Source: Pseudoscleropodium purum (taxonomy: Eukaryota > Streptophyta > Bryopsida > Hypnales > Brachytheciaceae). Taken from it: a DNA stretch of 64,000 bases. The stretch covers positions 16,430,001 through 16,494,000 of the forward strand of contig OZ017804.1 in assembly GCA_963969395.1 (NCBI GenBank), in the 5' to 3' direction. A program made the position numbers and the translations under genes. The notes under the pieces were generated by a model. That model had not been told where the DNA came from. It made no database searches and saw only the letters and a program-made list of their open reading frames with translations. Shown here piece after piece: positions 1 to 12,580 of this stretch (positions within the stretch are counted from its first letter, which is position 1; each line of letters begins with the position of its first letter).

Positions 1-3000
1 AATTGGCTAAGCCTCAAGGTTAAACCGCAATGTAACGCGAACCATCAGGAAGGAAAGAATGGATACAGAAAACTTGAGGAATTCGTTTCAGTTGAGAGTG
101 CCTCCCATACCTCGACATCACCAGTGCTGGCAGTGTGATGTACGGTCAACTCCTCGTCTTCCTCATCACCTTCTTCGTCATCCTCATCATTAGCAGCTTC
201 ACCAGGTACATGTAGGCCTCCCTCTCCCGGAACACCCACACCCATAGCTTGCCCAAGCTTGCTAAGGACTGCTGGGTCATTCCAGTACCTGCAAGCAGAG
301 ATAGAAAAAACTTAATGAACACTGCCTTCAGCCTCAAATATGTATCGCGGGAAAATGAAGAATGATCAAACAGCTCACTTCATCATTGCGGCAGGTCCAC
401 CATTCTCGATCTCATCCAAGACAGGCTTCAAGGTAGGATCCTCTCGCACTGCAGCCATGCGTTGCTCCAGTTGCTCCTTGTGGGCCGGGTTCGTCAGGTT
501 TGAAAGCATGCCGGACATGGCAGGATCCTAGAATCAGGAGAAAATAAAAATAATGAGCAGAGAAAGACTACCAATTTTATAAATTCAAAATTGTAAACCA
601 ACAGCAAGAACTTCATACAAATTCATTAAAAAATAAATCCCCACACCACAATCGGGAAGATATTGACATGATACATTGATTTCTCAAACATACGCAATAA
701 TGGATAAGTCCTAGCCACTGACGGGTTCAAAGCGCCAGGTAAATGAAAAATATTGCACCTGCATGAGGGCGTTGCCAAGTCGCTCGGCCATAGTCATAAA
801 CTGAGGATTTTGCATCACTTGCTGCATAGCGTTGATGTACTGGTTAGTATCCAGTTGTGGAGGTCCCTCGGTTCCAACAGTCTGGACACTGCGCTGCAAT
901 TGTTGAGCCATCTGGTTGAAGGCAGGGTCCTTTGCGATCTGCTCTGCCATCTCCTTGATGCTGGGATCCTGTAAACGAAAAGATAGCATGAGAGAAAGGT
1001 TTCAGATGAAATACTGACTGTTAAGAAGCTTACAGAGACTTCAGTGTAGAACAAGATGATTGCATACCTCAAACAAAACTACTTAGGGATGTGATTTAAA
1101 AGCTACGTTTAATTCAAGTCACAGTTAAGTAGAAAAGCTGAATCCGATTTCACCCACAGCACGTTAAGCGGGCAAAACAGAGCCATATGTCAAAGATATT
1201 GTAGCTGCTAAACTCCATCAATGATGTGATATATTATGAAATTTTGAAGTAGTGGTTACTAAACATTAATTAGCTCTTAACTTACTTTAAGAAATGTATC
1301 CCAGGCACCACTGAACGAATTCCAGCTTTCCTGGGAACCCGCACATGAGGGGCATTACACATGAACCTCAATTTCTGATGAGATAAGTGCTTTCGAGATT
1401 CTTATTATGAGGTTTCATGTACTGCTACTTGAGTAAAATTAAAGACAATGATATTCCAGACCACTACTGCAGTTCCATCCAGACTTCTCTGAAAAAAACA
1501 GTCAAATGGCTGTTGAAACTGGAACCCAATATTCAAGCTCTCTGATCCGCCACTCAATCCGTTAACTTACCTCAGCATGTAAATCTTTAGACCAGAAAAA
1601 AACGGCAAAAAGTTTGCACTACTAAGTGGATGCAAAATTTGTTTGCAAAAGAGGATAACCCAATCTAGAGATGATAATCATGTTAAGCTAGTGAAGATGG
1701 GATAAACAAGAAACCGCATATAGTGAAGATAACGTACATTCAAGAGACCCGACATTGCTGAGAAATCGAATGGGTTGGCTCCGGCAGCATCGTCGCCAAG
1801 CCCGGCACTGGATGCGGTCGCAGGTTTATCTTCAGCAGCAGGGGCGGCTGGGGCCTTCTTCTCTTCCACATCTCCAACCTTGCCTGAAACAGAGAATTCA
1901 GGAGAATCAGTGACGATCCGAAATCATGGACGAATACCGATATTTCCCGCAAATCAAGTTAAGAGAATCCCGGTTGTATCGCTACATCAATCCCACGTGT
2001 GTGCCGGCGGTCAGTATCAAGGACAAATATCATCAGTTCAAGTACCCCCTGCTACAGTTTCTCAGAAATTAGAGTAGAATGAGACATAGTCCCCTAGAAG
2101 CCTTCTTCATATTACATGCAACCCCGGGCCAAATTACAATCTATAAAAGTTGTCACTCAAAATTTTGGACCAATGGGTGCATTCTACAGTGATCTGGAAA
2201 GTCAAAGTCATCCATCGGACACTTTTTAGCTGCAGTGTCCTCACACGGTTGGCGTCCTTACAGGGTTAAGGTGCAATGCCCGAAAAGACATTCTATAATT
2301 CAATAAAAAAAAATCTTTTCTGTTCTCCATATATTTAATTTCATAAAACAAACTAATTGAAAAAGGTATCCCCAAAGTAATGATGCCGTACAAAAGAGAA
2401 AGGAATCATTGCAATTACCATCACAGAAATGGAAAAGGTAGAGAAGAAGCTAGACAAACAAGATCGTACCCTCAAATACAATCTGCCTTCTCACTCACAT
2501 AACCTGACCCAAGGGCATACTCTGAATACATAAAAAAAAAAAAATATTTCCCTAGGCGTGAAAGTACAGAAATTATTATCCAAAAAATTCAAGTTCCATT
2601 CATAGTCTCTAAATCCTATCCTATAATTAGGGCCCAAGAAATGAGAATCGTAAAATTAACATATCCAGTCACATATTCAAACCAGCGAAACCAAAAACCT
2701 AGTCCGGTATAATAACCCTAATCGGCTGCGTGGATTCTGCCAGAGGTTTTACAGAGAAGGTGGAATCTCGAAGAGCACGAAAATAATTAGGTGCACAGGA
2801 AATCTCTAAAATAGAAACACATAGATAAAAATGTAAATCCAAAATTTTTTCAAAGAGTTCCAAGAATTTATTACTAATAAAATCGATGACACTATTCCTG
2901 CAGAATACTGAGCTCACTTAATCTCCCAGAGATTGACAATAAGATAGGTACTTCCGCGAAATTATTACGCTGTAGGTAAAAAGTGTCGAAGCACTGATCA

Positions 3001-3416
3001 CGGCTACTGTAACTTAAAGAATCTGAAAGACGCCTTACCCTCAGGGTTTTCAAATGAGTCCTAATCTCCAATACCACAAGGAAAATAGTCGGAGTTGAAA
3101 AAGATTAACCATTCAACAAATAACTTCCAAAACGCAACATCTCGCGAACAATTAGGACAACAAATTGTATAAGCATACTGAGTACGCTTTTCCACAGAAT
3201 CAATAGAAGAAACGACAGAGCGGCCGCTAAAGGTCATCTTTCGATAAACCGATTTGCAACCGCAAGTCACCACACTACCAAATCACGGATGGAACAAAAT
3301 GAAACACTAACATCAAACCGTAAAAGATCTCGTTCCTGACATAGACCTCGCAACCTCTTTGCAAAGCATTCAACGAAGCATTGTCGGTGCAAGAACGTAC
3401 CAGCGGGAGCGGCCAT
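1..3416 (-). CDS. AKR2: AKR2-type ankyrin repeat protein, chloroplast outer-envelope targeting factor (5' part; runs off left edge)
   Basis: Coding exons on the minus strand are 3416-3401, 1883-1738, 968-759, 527-379 and 288-111, all with GT/AG borders and joining in frame to 233 codons. The start is the ATG at 3416 ([15 protein letters not shown] after splicing). Residues 1-54 are an Ala/Lys-rich low-complexity leader ending in the [11 protein letters not shown] motif. About 55-175 form the STI1-like helical region ([61 protein letters not shown]). An acidic linker and the motif [10 protein letters not shown] follow, which in Arabidopsis AKR2A/B directly precede the ankyrin repeats; those lie beyond position 1. 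Known for the family: AKR2 binds newly made outer-envelope proteins in the cytosol through the N-terminal part and docks on chloroplast lipids through the ankyrin repeats. Intron 1 is about 1.5 kb. Bases 1-110 look like intron. The family call is firm from multiple exact motifs. Confidence 0.93.
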
Positions 3417-4035
3417 TTTGCCGAAAGACGCACAAGCGAGGCCTGCGTGCGCCGGGCGTCGAGGATCTGGTTCTCAACAAGGAGGACGATAAACACACAA
3501 AGACCGCAGCGCAAGCGAGAGCACTACTACTGAAGGCGGAGAGGTGCAGAGGGAGAGAGAAAAGGCAATGGACTGAGCCCTTCACGCCTCTTAAAGCAGT
3601 CCACCGTCCTTCGGAAACTCACTTCTACTGAAGGTCGCCCGACGATCAAGTCGCGACCGACCCTCAATCGTCACCTATCATTTGGCCCCCGTCCCACGGT
3701 CGTCCATCACTTTCCGACCGCCGACCTCGGGATGCTTCCATACCCTACCGCAGAGACCGGCTCGTCGCCGTGATGAGCACTGAACTGGCAAAGTGATTGA
3801 GCGACTGATGGTCGGAACACTACGTCCGGACGTGGTTATATTTAGAAGCTTTTTGTGACGAGCGACCACGGGTCGTAGGGAAACATTATCTGCTGAAATC
3901 CATAACGCAGCCTGCTTTTTCCCCAAAATCATCATTTCGGGCAGGAAAAGACAGGCCCGGGCAGCCGTGGCAAAAAGAAACTTTTATCCATTGGGGGACG
4001 GAGGTTCTCGAGCTGGCATGTGTCAGGAGCTGGGC
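3417..4035 (-). promoter_or_regulatory. 5' UTR and promoter region of AKR2
   Basis: The sequence just upstream of the AKR2 start (3420-3600) is pyrimidine-rich on the minus strand (CT runs around 3540-3580), as is common in plant 5' UTRs. It is much richer in G and C than the DNA beyond about 4040, where composition drops abruptly to AT-rich intergenic sequence. I see no clear TATA box and cannot place the transcription start. The short open frames here show no recognisable protein. Confidence 0.4.
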
Positions 4036-4510
4036 TCGACTCGTTCCACATGCACCGCCCTTCAGGAAAAAAACACTTTTAATTAAAGGTAGACAAGCCT
4101 ATTACCACCCCTGATTTTGAATATCTTGGGGTCAACTTAAGAAGGCCACATAGTTTTTTTTAAGACGTGTGCACTTCTTTCACAAATAAAAAATAAGTAG
4201 AATTATAATTTTTCAATTAAAATTATAATTCTTGTGAACTTTTGAAGTTCTTTGACCTAAAATTATTACAAAATTGTTCACAGAGTGAAGTCATAAATGT
4301 CCTCTAAATAACCTATAATTGAATCCACCTGTTGGCCATTAATGCAATGTTTTTGTCAAAAAATGAACAAATGTAGATGAGTTTGTAGGTGGAACTAGGA
4401 CAAGATGATTAGATTAGACAACTGGTAGAAATGAGTTGGCCTACTTTAATTTCTTTGCACCCAAATCCTTTTTTTGAATTTTTGCATGTTTTTGCTCATA
4501 TCTTTGTAAA

Positions 4511-4536
4511 TATATATATATATATATATATATATA
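4511..4536. repeat. (TA)13 microsatellite
   Basis: An uninterrupted run of 13 TA units, preceded by TCTTTGTAAA and followed by CATTAAAGG. Such runs are usually length-polymorphic. Confidence 0.97.
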
Positions 4537-4650
4537 CATTAAAGGGGATTTGAGGGCAACAAAATCTCATTTAAGTTTGTTCCCTTTGTTATTCCCCATA
4601 CAATGAAGGAATAGCCGGCAATCAGAAATTTCAAAATAAAAATAAATAAA

Positions 4651-4671
4651 TGAAATGAAATGAAATGAAAT
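4651..4671. repeat. (TGAAA)n pentanucleotide repeat
   Basis: Four tandem TGAAA units and a partial fifth, flanked on the left by an AAATAAA-rich stretch. Confidence 0.9.
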
Positions 4672-7600
4672 TCTTAAAATGAAAAAAAAGTTTGAAATTT
4701 TTTTTAAATAAATAATTTTATATGACATAGTAGGGTCTCAACCACATCATACTACTACAATGGCACAATTTGCTTGTTTCCTATAGCTTGGGAACTCTTA
4801 GACTTTTGTTGCCTTCAAATCCCTTCTAATATGTGTACTATTTACCTCAATTCCATCACATTCATTGTATAGAAATGTCCTTGAATTTGCCCTTGGTTCA
4901 AACACCTTCATTCAATTGTGCTCTAAGAGATATGTCTTCCAAATTTGACCACAAAACCCACAAAATTTTTCTCATATTACAACATGAACTCATAATGAAT
5001 ATTCTACAAAAATCTTTGTAAAACCAACCTGTAAATATGTAGCACCATAACAAGTAGTAGGCTTCATGTAGATTCCAAGAAAATTTGGATGAACTGATTT
5101 TGTCCAAATTTGAAAGATAGACAAGGAAGATTGACCTTGTCATTGTTGCAACCAATGGGGTAAATATAAAAACTTGCCCCCTATTTTGTGCAATATATTT
5201 TTGTATTTCTTCACCTCTCTTCACCAATTTGGGGCCTATCATTACAAACATTAATTCAAATTTTCAAATTTTGTCATGTGCTGCAAATTAAAAAGTTCCA
5301 ATGTTTTTCCCAAAGGAAAATTGTAGGACAACAATGAAGGGGACAATTCACCTTCTCCTCTAGTATATGGATGCAAGCTCTCTCAAGGATTAACTTGTTC
5401 AACAAAAGCATCTTAACTTGCTAGTAAGGTAACTACACCTAATTTCAATCACTTTTTAAAACTTCACACAATTCTAGATTCTTTCCTAAAAATATAATTC
5501 CACTATTCATGAGAATTTAGTTAGTTTTAGAAACAACTATTTTCAACAACTTTGAAAATTTGTAGTATATTCACATAATATTCAAAAATTGTGCTGAATG
5601 TTTCGAGAATTGGAGCATTGAATATGATGCAAATGCCCTTTGACTTCAACATCCAGTAAGGCTTAGCTTGAGGCATAGACAATATAAAGATGGAAGTGTT
5701 ATGTGAAACTTTTGCAAAGTTGGAGTACAAGGGGAGACTTGAGTTTTATCGCCTTAGTGAGCCTAAAAGAATGATTACTCAAGTGATGATGCTTAGTACC
5801 TCTGTATACTTTTAAATGCTTGTTGCAACTTTGTAATTGTTTACTATTCAAAGTATTGTTTGAGGCACAACATCATCATTTCAAGCAATATATATATGTG
5901 CTTTTTGTGGCCCACGAAATGCTTTAGATTTATATAGATTAATTTGTGGTTGTTACATATTTTGATTGAGTTTTGAAATCAAAGTAGCAATGATGGTTAT
6001 AATTCGAGAAGTTGTATCTAATGCTCACGTTTAGTACTTATTTTTGACCTACAGAGTGTGAGTTGCAAGGAAAAGAGACCGCACTCTATTAGCAATGTAT
6101 GTACAATCTCTTTATGACAAAAAACTAGAATAGAAGCTAGCTACCACCATGTTACCTTGTCAAGTTGAGGTATATTGGTTATACTTGTCTAATTCGCTAT
6201 TTTTTGAATAAGCAATTTGTATTGCAAGGGACTAATGCCAAGTCTTATTATGTTTTAGCAAAATTGTTTGAGGGTTCAACATCTAAAGAGTTATGCCTTC
6301 ATGTTATTTTAGATGTAGGTTTGTTGGACATGAAATACTTTTGGTAGTCATTAGTTTTTGGTTGAGCAAATGTTGTATGCATTGTGCTCATTTTGTACTT
6401 TGATGTTTTGTAAATGTGAAGAATAAGTTTTGAGAGGTTGGAAGAGCAATCAAGCTTTAAGTAGCTTTCGAAAGTGCAATGGTCTTGCAAATTGTTGTAC
6501 TATTTTTGGCATTGCACGCCGTTTTGGAGAATGTTCTTTGAAGTTAGAAGTAGATATATCCATTGCACTATCGTAGTAGTTTGGATCATGAAGACGTTTT
6601 TCTAAGAGCCATGAGAATTGATTCCTCTTAGCAAATAAATCTTCTTTGAGGTTCATTATTGAGGCAATCATGTTTTTTATTAGCAATGGACGTACAACAT
6701 CGTTGTAATGATAGAGAGGTTTTATCATCTTTAAATACATTGTGATCTATAGGATATTGTCTGCACATAGAAAAGGCAATTATTATTGTTCAATGCTCTT
6801 GCGATCTATTGTAGAACACCAAGATGTTTAAATTGGATTCACTGATAATTGTCATTAGATGTGATCCTATCTAAGGAGTAGGAATGGAGCATCTTCTTAT
6901 TTCTAATTTTGTTATTTCACAAACAAATCCAATATACTGACCAAGTTTATGATGTTGTATGTCTTTAGTGATGCCATATATGTTTGAGCTCATATTGTTG
7001 ACACCCATCAATCATTTTCATTTCCATCTTCAAGTTATGATTGATAGTTATGTGACACTATTTGTTTGTGGTACAAGTTGGAATAAGTTAGGTATTGTGT
7101 ACAAGAACAACTTGAGCAAGCACTTAAATAGTAGAGTAGGTGAGAAGGGTGGTGATTTCCCTCACTCATTTGATTATAATTATGCCAACCACATGGCAAA
7201 GAGAGCTTGTTTGTCATTTTCTCTATGCATCTTATGACAAAAGTGGACTAGGACAAGATTCTAATTTTCAAGAGTTTTTTGAATCTCCTCATAATATCTA
7301 TAGCTCAGTTAATAATCTTTGGAATTTCTCATTAATGTGCTTTTATCCCTTTAGGGCTAGCTAAGTACTACATATAGAAAGCCTTGAGTAGATGTTTGAA
7401 AATTGGTGAACTGCTAGTACTATTTGGATAGTACTTAGTAGTGATTGTTGTCTTGTAGACATAAAAAAAGTGTCATGGACCATCAACACACTACATTTTT
7501 TCTTTAGATTGTTGTGACTTGTTTGTAGAGATTTGTAATTTTGGTTTGTTCTTGTTTGCATATGTCATTCAAGAAGAATCCATGCACCTTGTTGTAGGTT

Positions 7601-8854
7601 TTCTATCAATATAGACTTGGATGCTACGAAGATCTTGATTCCATCTATAATCTATAAGAGTGATGAAGATAACACACAACTAGTGCTAGATTTTGGGCAT
7701 TTACACGACACACTATAATCATTAGTTTTGTTAGGATTAATTAGTTTAATTAGCTTATACAGCTAATAGATTGAACAAATATAGCTTTCTAGAATATCTA
7801 AAGTCACAACTCTTGGTTATCCTCACAAACTTATTAGTATTAGTCCAATCACCTTGTATCACTCAATGTTAATATATACAAAACATCTTTGTTATTTTTC
7901 TATATACAAGTTCTACATAGATTTACATTGGTTGACATTGTGGCCATACAAATAGTTGTTATATTTCATTTTGCTATCTTGTGATGTTGTATTCACATCT
8001 TATGCATCATGTATGACATTTGTATTTCAAGTAGGTAATTTGTAATTGATATGAGGGCAAGGCCTTTCAGTGTTTCCTATTGCGGTTCAGAGGATGGTAG
8101 TTAGGATGTTGGTATTATAGAAGTAAATCTCTATTCTAAATTCTTTAGCACTAGAAAGGAGATGTTGGCATTTGTGGTAGATAGAGCCTTTGATTGGTCT
8201 ATGAACACTTCCTTATCTTCAACGTCGTTGGTTTTTGGTGAAACTCCCCTAGAAACCAAAGTTAAAAAATTAAAATCTAATGTGGTTGTCCTTTCAATAA
8301 TAGATCTATGTGGCATGACGATGGTTCTTGATTGGATATTGTATAGAATGCTTCCTAGTGCCTAGATTTTCCTACACATATTGCGCCCAAGCCTACTTGT
8401 TCATAGTGCCCAAGTTGTCGGTTGTTGAACACAAAAGGTGTCTTATTGCAAACGATGAGTTGCATATTAAAATTAGACAAGTTTTGTCTAGTTACAGTGA
8501 ATGTAAACAACTAGACAACTAAGTAGCACAATGAATAGTTTTGATTGGATGTTAGAACCAGTCATTGCCAAGTTTCAACATATTTTTGTGAAATGGCAAT
8601 TTTATCTAATTACAATGTATGTATTGCAAAACTTTGAAGGATAATCAATAGGAATGAAATGTCAAGGAGTTAGTAGTACTTGTATTTTTTGTATGTTTTT
8701 ATACGCAAGTCATGATGAACTTGTTTGTATATTGTTGATTACTTTTCATGGAAGTCCTAAATCTCTAGGCAGACACAATAATTGAAGAAATATCAAATTG
8801 CAAGGTAATTGATCATCATGTCTGGCAATAGTACACATCATAAACTTTTGCAAA

Positions 8855-9075
8855 TACAATAAGAAACATGTATTTTAAGTAATAAGCCTTAATTTTTTTT
8901 AGCGCATTTTAGTAGACATTCAATGAAACAAATCCGTATTTTTATGTCAATAGAAACATTCAACATGATATCGATGTTGACACAAAAACATGGGTTTGTT
9001 GCATTGGACATTCACTAAAATACGTTAAAAAAAAAAATTAAGGCTCATCACTTAAAACATGGATTTCTTATAGTA
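8855..9075. mobile_element. Foldback MITE-like element, degenerate
   Basis: The left arm (TACAATAAGAAACATG... then AATAAGCCTTAATTTTTTTT, AGACATTCAATG, TTTTTATGTCAATAG) is mirrored as the reverse complement in the right arm, which ends TTTCTTATAGTA at about 9075. The two arms meet near a palindromic centre (CATGATATCGATG, about 8965). The length of about 221 bp and the TACTATAAGAAA-like terminus resemble the clear CACTA-type MITE at 50711-50933. No convincing target-site duplication is visible, so the termini are approximate. Confidence 0.65.
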
Positions 9076-10318
9076 ACTACTTGGTGAAAAAACATTTCCA
9101 ATGTACAAAATTGTATTATCCATCTACAAGGCTTGCTATAAAGGTGATGCACTTTGGTCCTCATTTTTCTATTGCAAGGTATCACAAACCTATATTTGTT
9201 GTCAAAGCAATTGGGGGTGTTGATAATGTTTCAAATGAGTCCTCAAAGCTACGAATTACAGTGTATGACAACATTTGGATTATTCAAGGGATGGAGACAT
9301 ATTCTTGATGTTACAATAAGATTGTCAAGCTTCACTCTCTCTTAACAGAGCAAAAATATTAGCTACAAGGGCTCGACTACAAAATTATGGAATTGAAAAG
9401 TGAAGTTTCGAGTGCCAACTCCAACACTTAGAAATAAAAACTTGAGGATTAGATTGCAAAACTCAAGGAAGAGCCACAATTGCTTTGTCAAGAAAAAACA
9501 AGCCTTATTTGTAAGCTAAAGGCCATGCATGCAACCATTGAGGTACATAGTAGGGCAAAAATCTATCCATGTTGTCTTCTAGTGTTGCTATTGATTTGTT
9601 CATTGCAAAATTCATTACATAGTATCTTATTTATAACATTTGCAAAATTCAAAGTATATACTAATCTTCACAATTTTCAGCATTCACAAAAACATAACAT
9701 ATAGTTTTATAAGTCATTGAATTTGTGCACACATAGGTTGCATACCGCAATCCATGTTCATATCATGGTCTTTGCAAATTTTGATAAGAGCTCTTTTTGA
9801 CCTATCCCAATATTTTTCAAATCGTGCAAATCCTTAAATGGATTCAAACATTGTTAAAGCAACTCTAAAACATGAGCAACCCTCTTAGCTCCAATTCCCT
9901 ACGAAGGGGATTATTGTGTTGTCAATCATAATATTTGGGCCAATATAATTGAAAGTAAAAATAAAAATAAAAATGAATTGTTTTTTGGAATCACACATAA
10001 TATTGGTAAGATTTCAGTCATGAATTTGAACTTGATAATAACAAAACAAGCTTGCCTTAATTTGTAAGAGCTCCTCCCTAAACATTCACACATCACTATA
10101 GGAATATTTGTACAAACATGATGGAAGACTCTATCTCAAGCAAATGTCAACATTATGTACGAGCCCATACTATGAATGGATCACAAATCTCCAATGAGCA
10201 CTTACTCAATTGTTGTATTAAGCATCATAAGAAACTCTTTGACAAGTTTTTTTTGCATGATAAAAGTAATTGTATATGTCAAGAAATTTTTTGACTTCCG
10301 TAAAAGACTCACAAAATT
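9076..10318. other. AT-rich intergenic spacer between two foldback elements
   Basis: Several frames of 60-75 codons occur but none shows a domain, splice logic or codon regularity. Nothing further is supported. Confidence 0.5.
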
Positions 10319-10542
10319 ATTCCTTACTATTACTATAAGTAATTTGTGTTTTTAGTAAAAAAAACTTAGATGGCATTGAATGTAAAAATTTATGTTTTTA
10401 TGTCAATAACAAAGTCCACCATAACATCCTTAACATGTATAGCGGACATTATTATTGACATAAGAACATGGATAGTTATATTAGATGTCACCTAAAATCC
10501 TTTCACCTAAAACACAAATTTCTTTTAGTGATAGTAAGGAAT
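10319..10542. mobile_element. Foldback MITE-like element, degenerate CACTA-type ends
   Basis: The left arm reads ATTCCTTACTAT, then TACTATAAGTAATTTGTG. The right arm, read as reverse complement, gives ATTCCTTACTAT, then CACTAAAAGAAATTTGTG. Inner sequence also mirrors (TTTTTATGTCAATAA against GTTCTTATGTCAATAA). The pairing extends outside the CACTA-like ends, so either the true termini are the outer ones or an older element hosts this one. Core words (GTCAATA and an ATGTTTTTATGTC-like stretch) are shared with the element at 8855-9075. Confidence 0.65.
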
Positions 10543-12167
10543 ACCAATTTCATTAACAATCATTCTAGAACAAATTAAAAATCTAGCTAATGAGTTTAGA
10601 TTTTAGCATCTCTAACTATAGTCTTACTAATATGTCCATACATGATTTTATTTTCGCTTTCATGGTTTATGAATGAATGAATTCTTATCATATGCGATAA
10701 ACAATATCAAGTAGCTGAGTTGTTATTTTTATAAAATATATGTAGAAACATGTCTCTACCTAAGCCATTAATTATTAAAATACCTAATCATTATAATCAA
10801 ATATAATTATACAATGTATGTGTGAATGCAAACATGATCTAGCAATTATTGGTTTGGCACAAGTAAATCCTTTGGAAGCAAGAGGAATTAATACCCAAGG
10901 GTCTGTTGAGCTTATTTGTTAGAGATACTAATCCCAAAACTCACATGCATCCTCACAAATGGATGCATGCTACTTGTTTTAGATTTTCCATGAGAAAAAA
11001 AGTCATTCATTCATTTACAAACCACAAAAGTCCAAATAAAATCATATATGAACATGTTAGTAAGATTGCAATTAGAGATGCTATTGTAAAACCTAAATTC
11101 ACCAAAATAGTCACAAATTAGGGTGTCCTACTTGTCTTAGGACCACTTTACATTGGAGACTGGGCCAATTTACTATACCAAAGGTTAAGAATCCTCACTT
11201 CTGATTGGACAAAATGCTGAAATTGGTCTCAACCCCTTCACACCTAGAAGTCAAGCCAATTTGGTGCAATGAATTTTTTATTCAAAAGGGACATGATCTA
11301 ACATGGCTTGAGCTTGCTAAATTGGGTGCATAAAAAATGAAAGACCAATTCTTGGCCTAGGGGCCAATGCCAAATTTCAATTAAAAAAATTGCTTTTTTT
11401 AATATTATTTTTTTCAACAAATCAGATCTACTGGAATTTGGACAATCAGCCTTTAGGTATAAAGTGACCTTGAAAATTTTAGCCTTCTTTTCTCTCCCTT
11501 CTAGTTTTAAAAAAAATTGGCCTGGCTTCTTAGCCTCAAGGCCTTTATACTTGGAAAAATTAGCCTCCATTATTATCTTATTATAGTGAGTAGTTAAGGC
11601 TGACCTCTAATCCAAAAGGGGCTGAAATTTGGTGTCATTAGCCTCAAGGAAAATTGACCCAGCCTGTAGGTGTAAAGTAGCCCTTAGGTTTCCCGTGTGA
11701 ATCCCATTTGATCCCGTGAGCCATGCTACCTAACCCATTGTACATCATTACTTGCCACGGACCATGCACCAACTATGGATGTCAAAACCATAAACCACAA
11801 ACCCACCACCGAATACAAAACTAAATGAATGCAACAAACTAGGTTTCTAATCCTACATAGAATCTAGGCCTATAGAGGCACTAGGCTATAGGTGACACTA
11901 CAGTAAGGGCTTCCTTCCATCAAATGACAAATATTTAGGTCTAATCTTTGTCATTTCATTTTATTATCAATGTAACTCATTTTTAATATATTAGATTTTC
12001 ACAATTATATTATTATTCATCTTATTAGAAAATTGAATGGAAGTTATAATTTTAAGTTACGAATTTAAATATAAAAGCTATAGTATTTAAAATATCAATG
12101 TGATTTACATACACTAATATTTAAATAAAAAATGTCAATCTCTTCAATAATTTAATTATCTTTTTGC

Positions 12168-12168
12168 A

Positions 12169-12200
<32 letters not shown>

Positions 12201-12257
12201 AATAAAAATAAAAAAAAAAATAAAAAAAAATAAAAAAAAATATATATATATATATAT
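12168..12257. repeat. A-rich (AAAAAAAT)n tract ending in (TA)n
   Basis: Runs of six to ten A separated by single T bases, passing directly into nine TA units at about 12240-12257. This low-complexity tract could be a remnant poly(A) tail of a plus-strand retroelement or simple slippage; I cannot tell which. Confidence 0.9.
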
Positions 12258-12299
12258 GATAATAGTATTCATGTGAATAATTTCATCACGTTGGAACAT

Positions 12300-12580
12300 T
12301 GTAATTTTAACTCCTTAATGTCCAAGGCACCAAATTCTAGTGTCAACAATATTTTGAAGTTAAATCAAATCCAACTAAGTTGCTATTTTTAATAGTTTTT
12401 TGTTTTTTTTAAATCATTTTGAAGTCTAATTTTAGCATCAAAAATTCAATTTTGAAACTTGGATTCAATTTTGGGCTTACATTAGAAAACAATGCATCTT
12501 CAATGAAAAATAGGAAGCGGTGTACAATTGATTATGATTTTTTGAAGTTGGAAGTCATAATGTTGAAAAATCATTCTTAC
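12300..12580 (+). repeat. Dispersed repeat family D1, copy 1
   Basis: The ordered words GTCCAAGGCACCAAATTCTA, TTTTGAAGTTAAATC, CCAACTAAGTT, GAAGTCTAATTTTAGCATC and AAAAATTCAATT recur with small changes in the same order and strand at 46850-47030. This shows a shared dispersed repeat. No coding content or terminal structure was found. Confidence 0.75.

Larger units (their letters stand above)
4036..8854. other. AT-rich intergenic region, no gene recognised
   Basis: No open frame here has a recognisable domain or supports splicing. From about 5.3 kb the plus strand becomes rich in T and G (many TTGT, TAGT and TTTG words), which may mark a decayed mobile element. One minus-strand frame around 6450-6740 has a weak transposase-like look, discussed in the findings. 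Microsatellites near the left side are listed separately. Confidence 0.5.
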
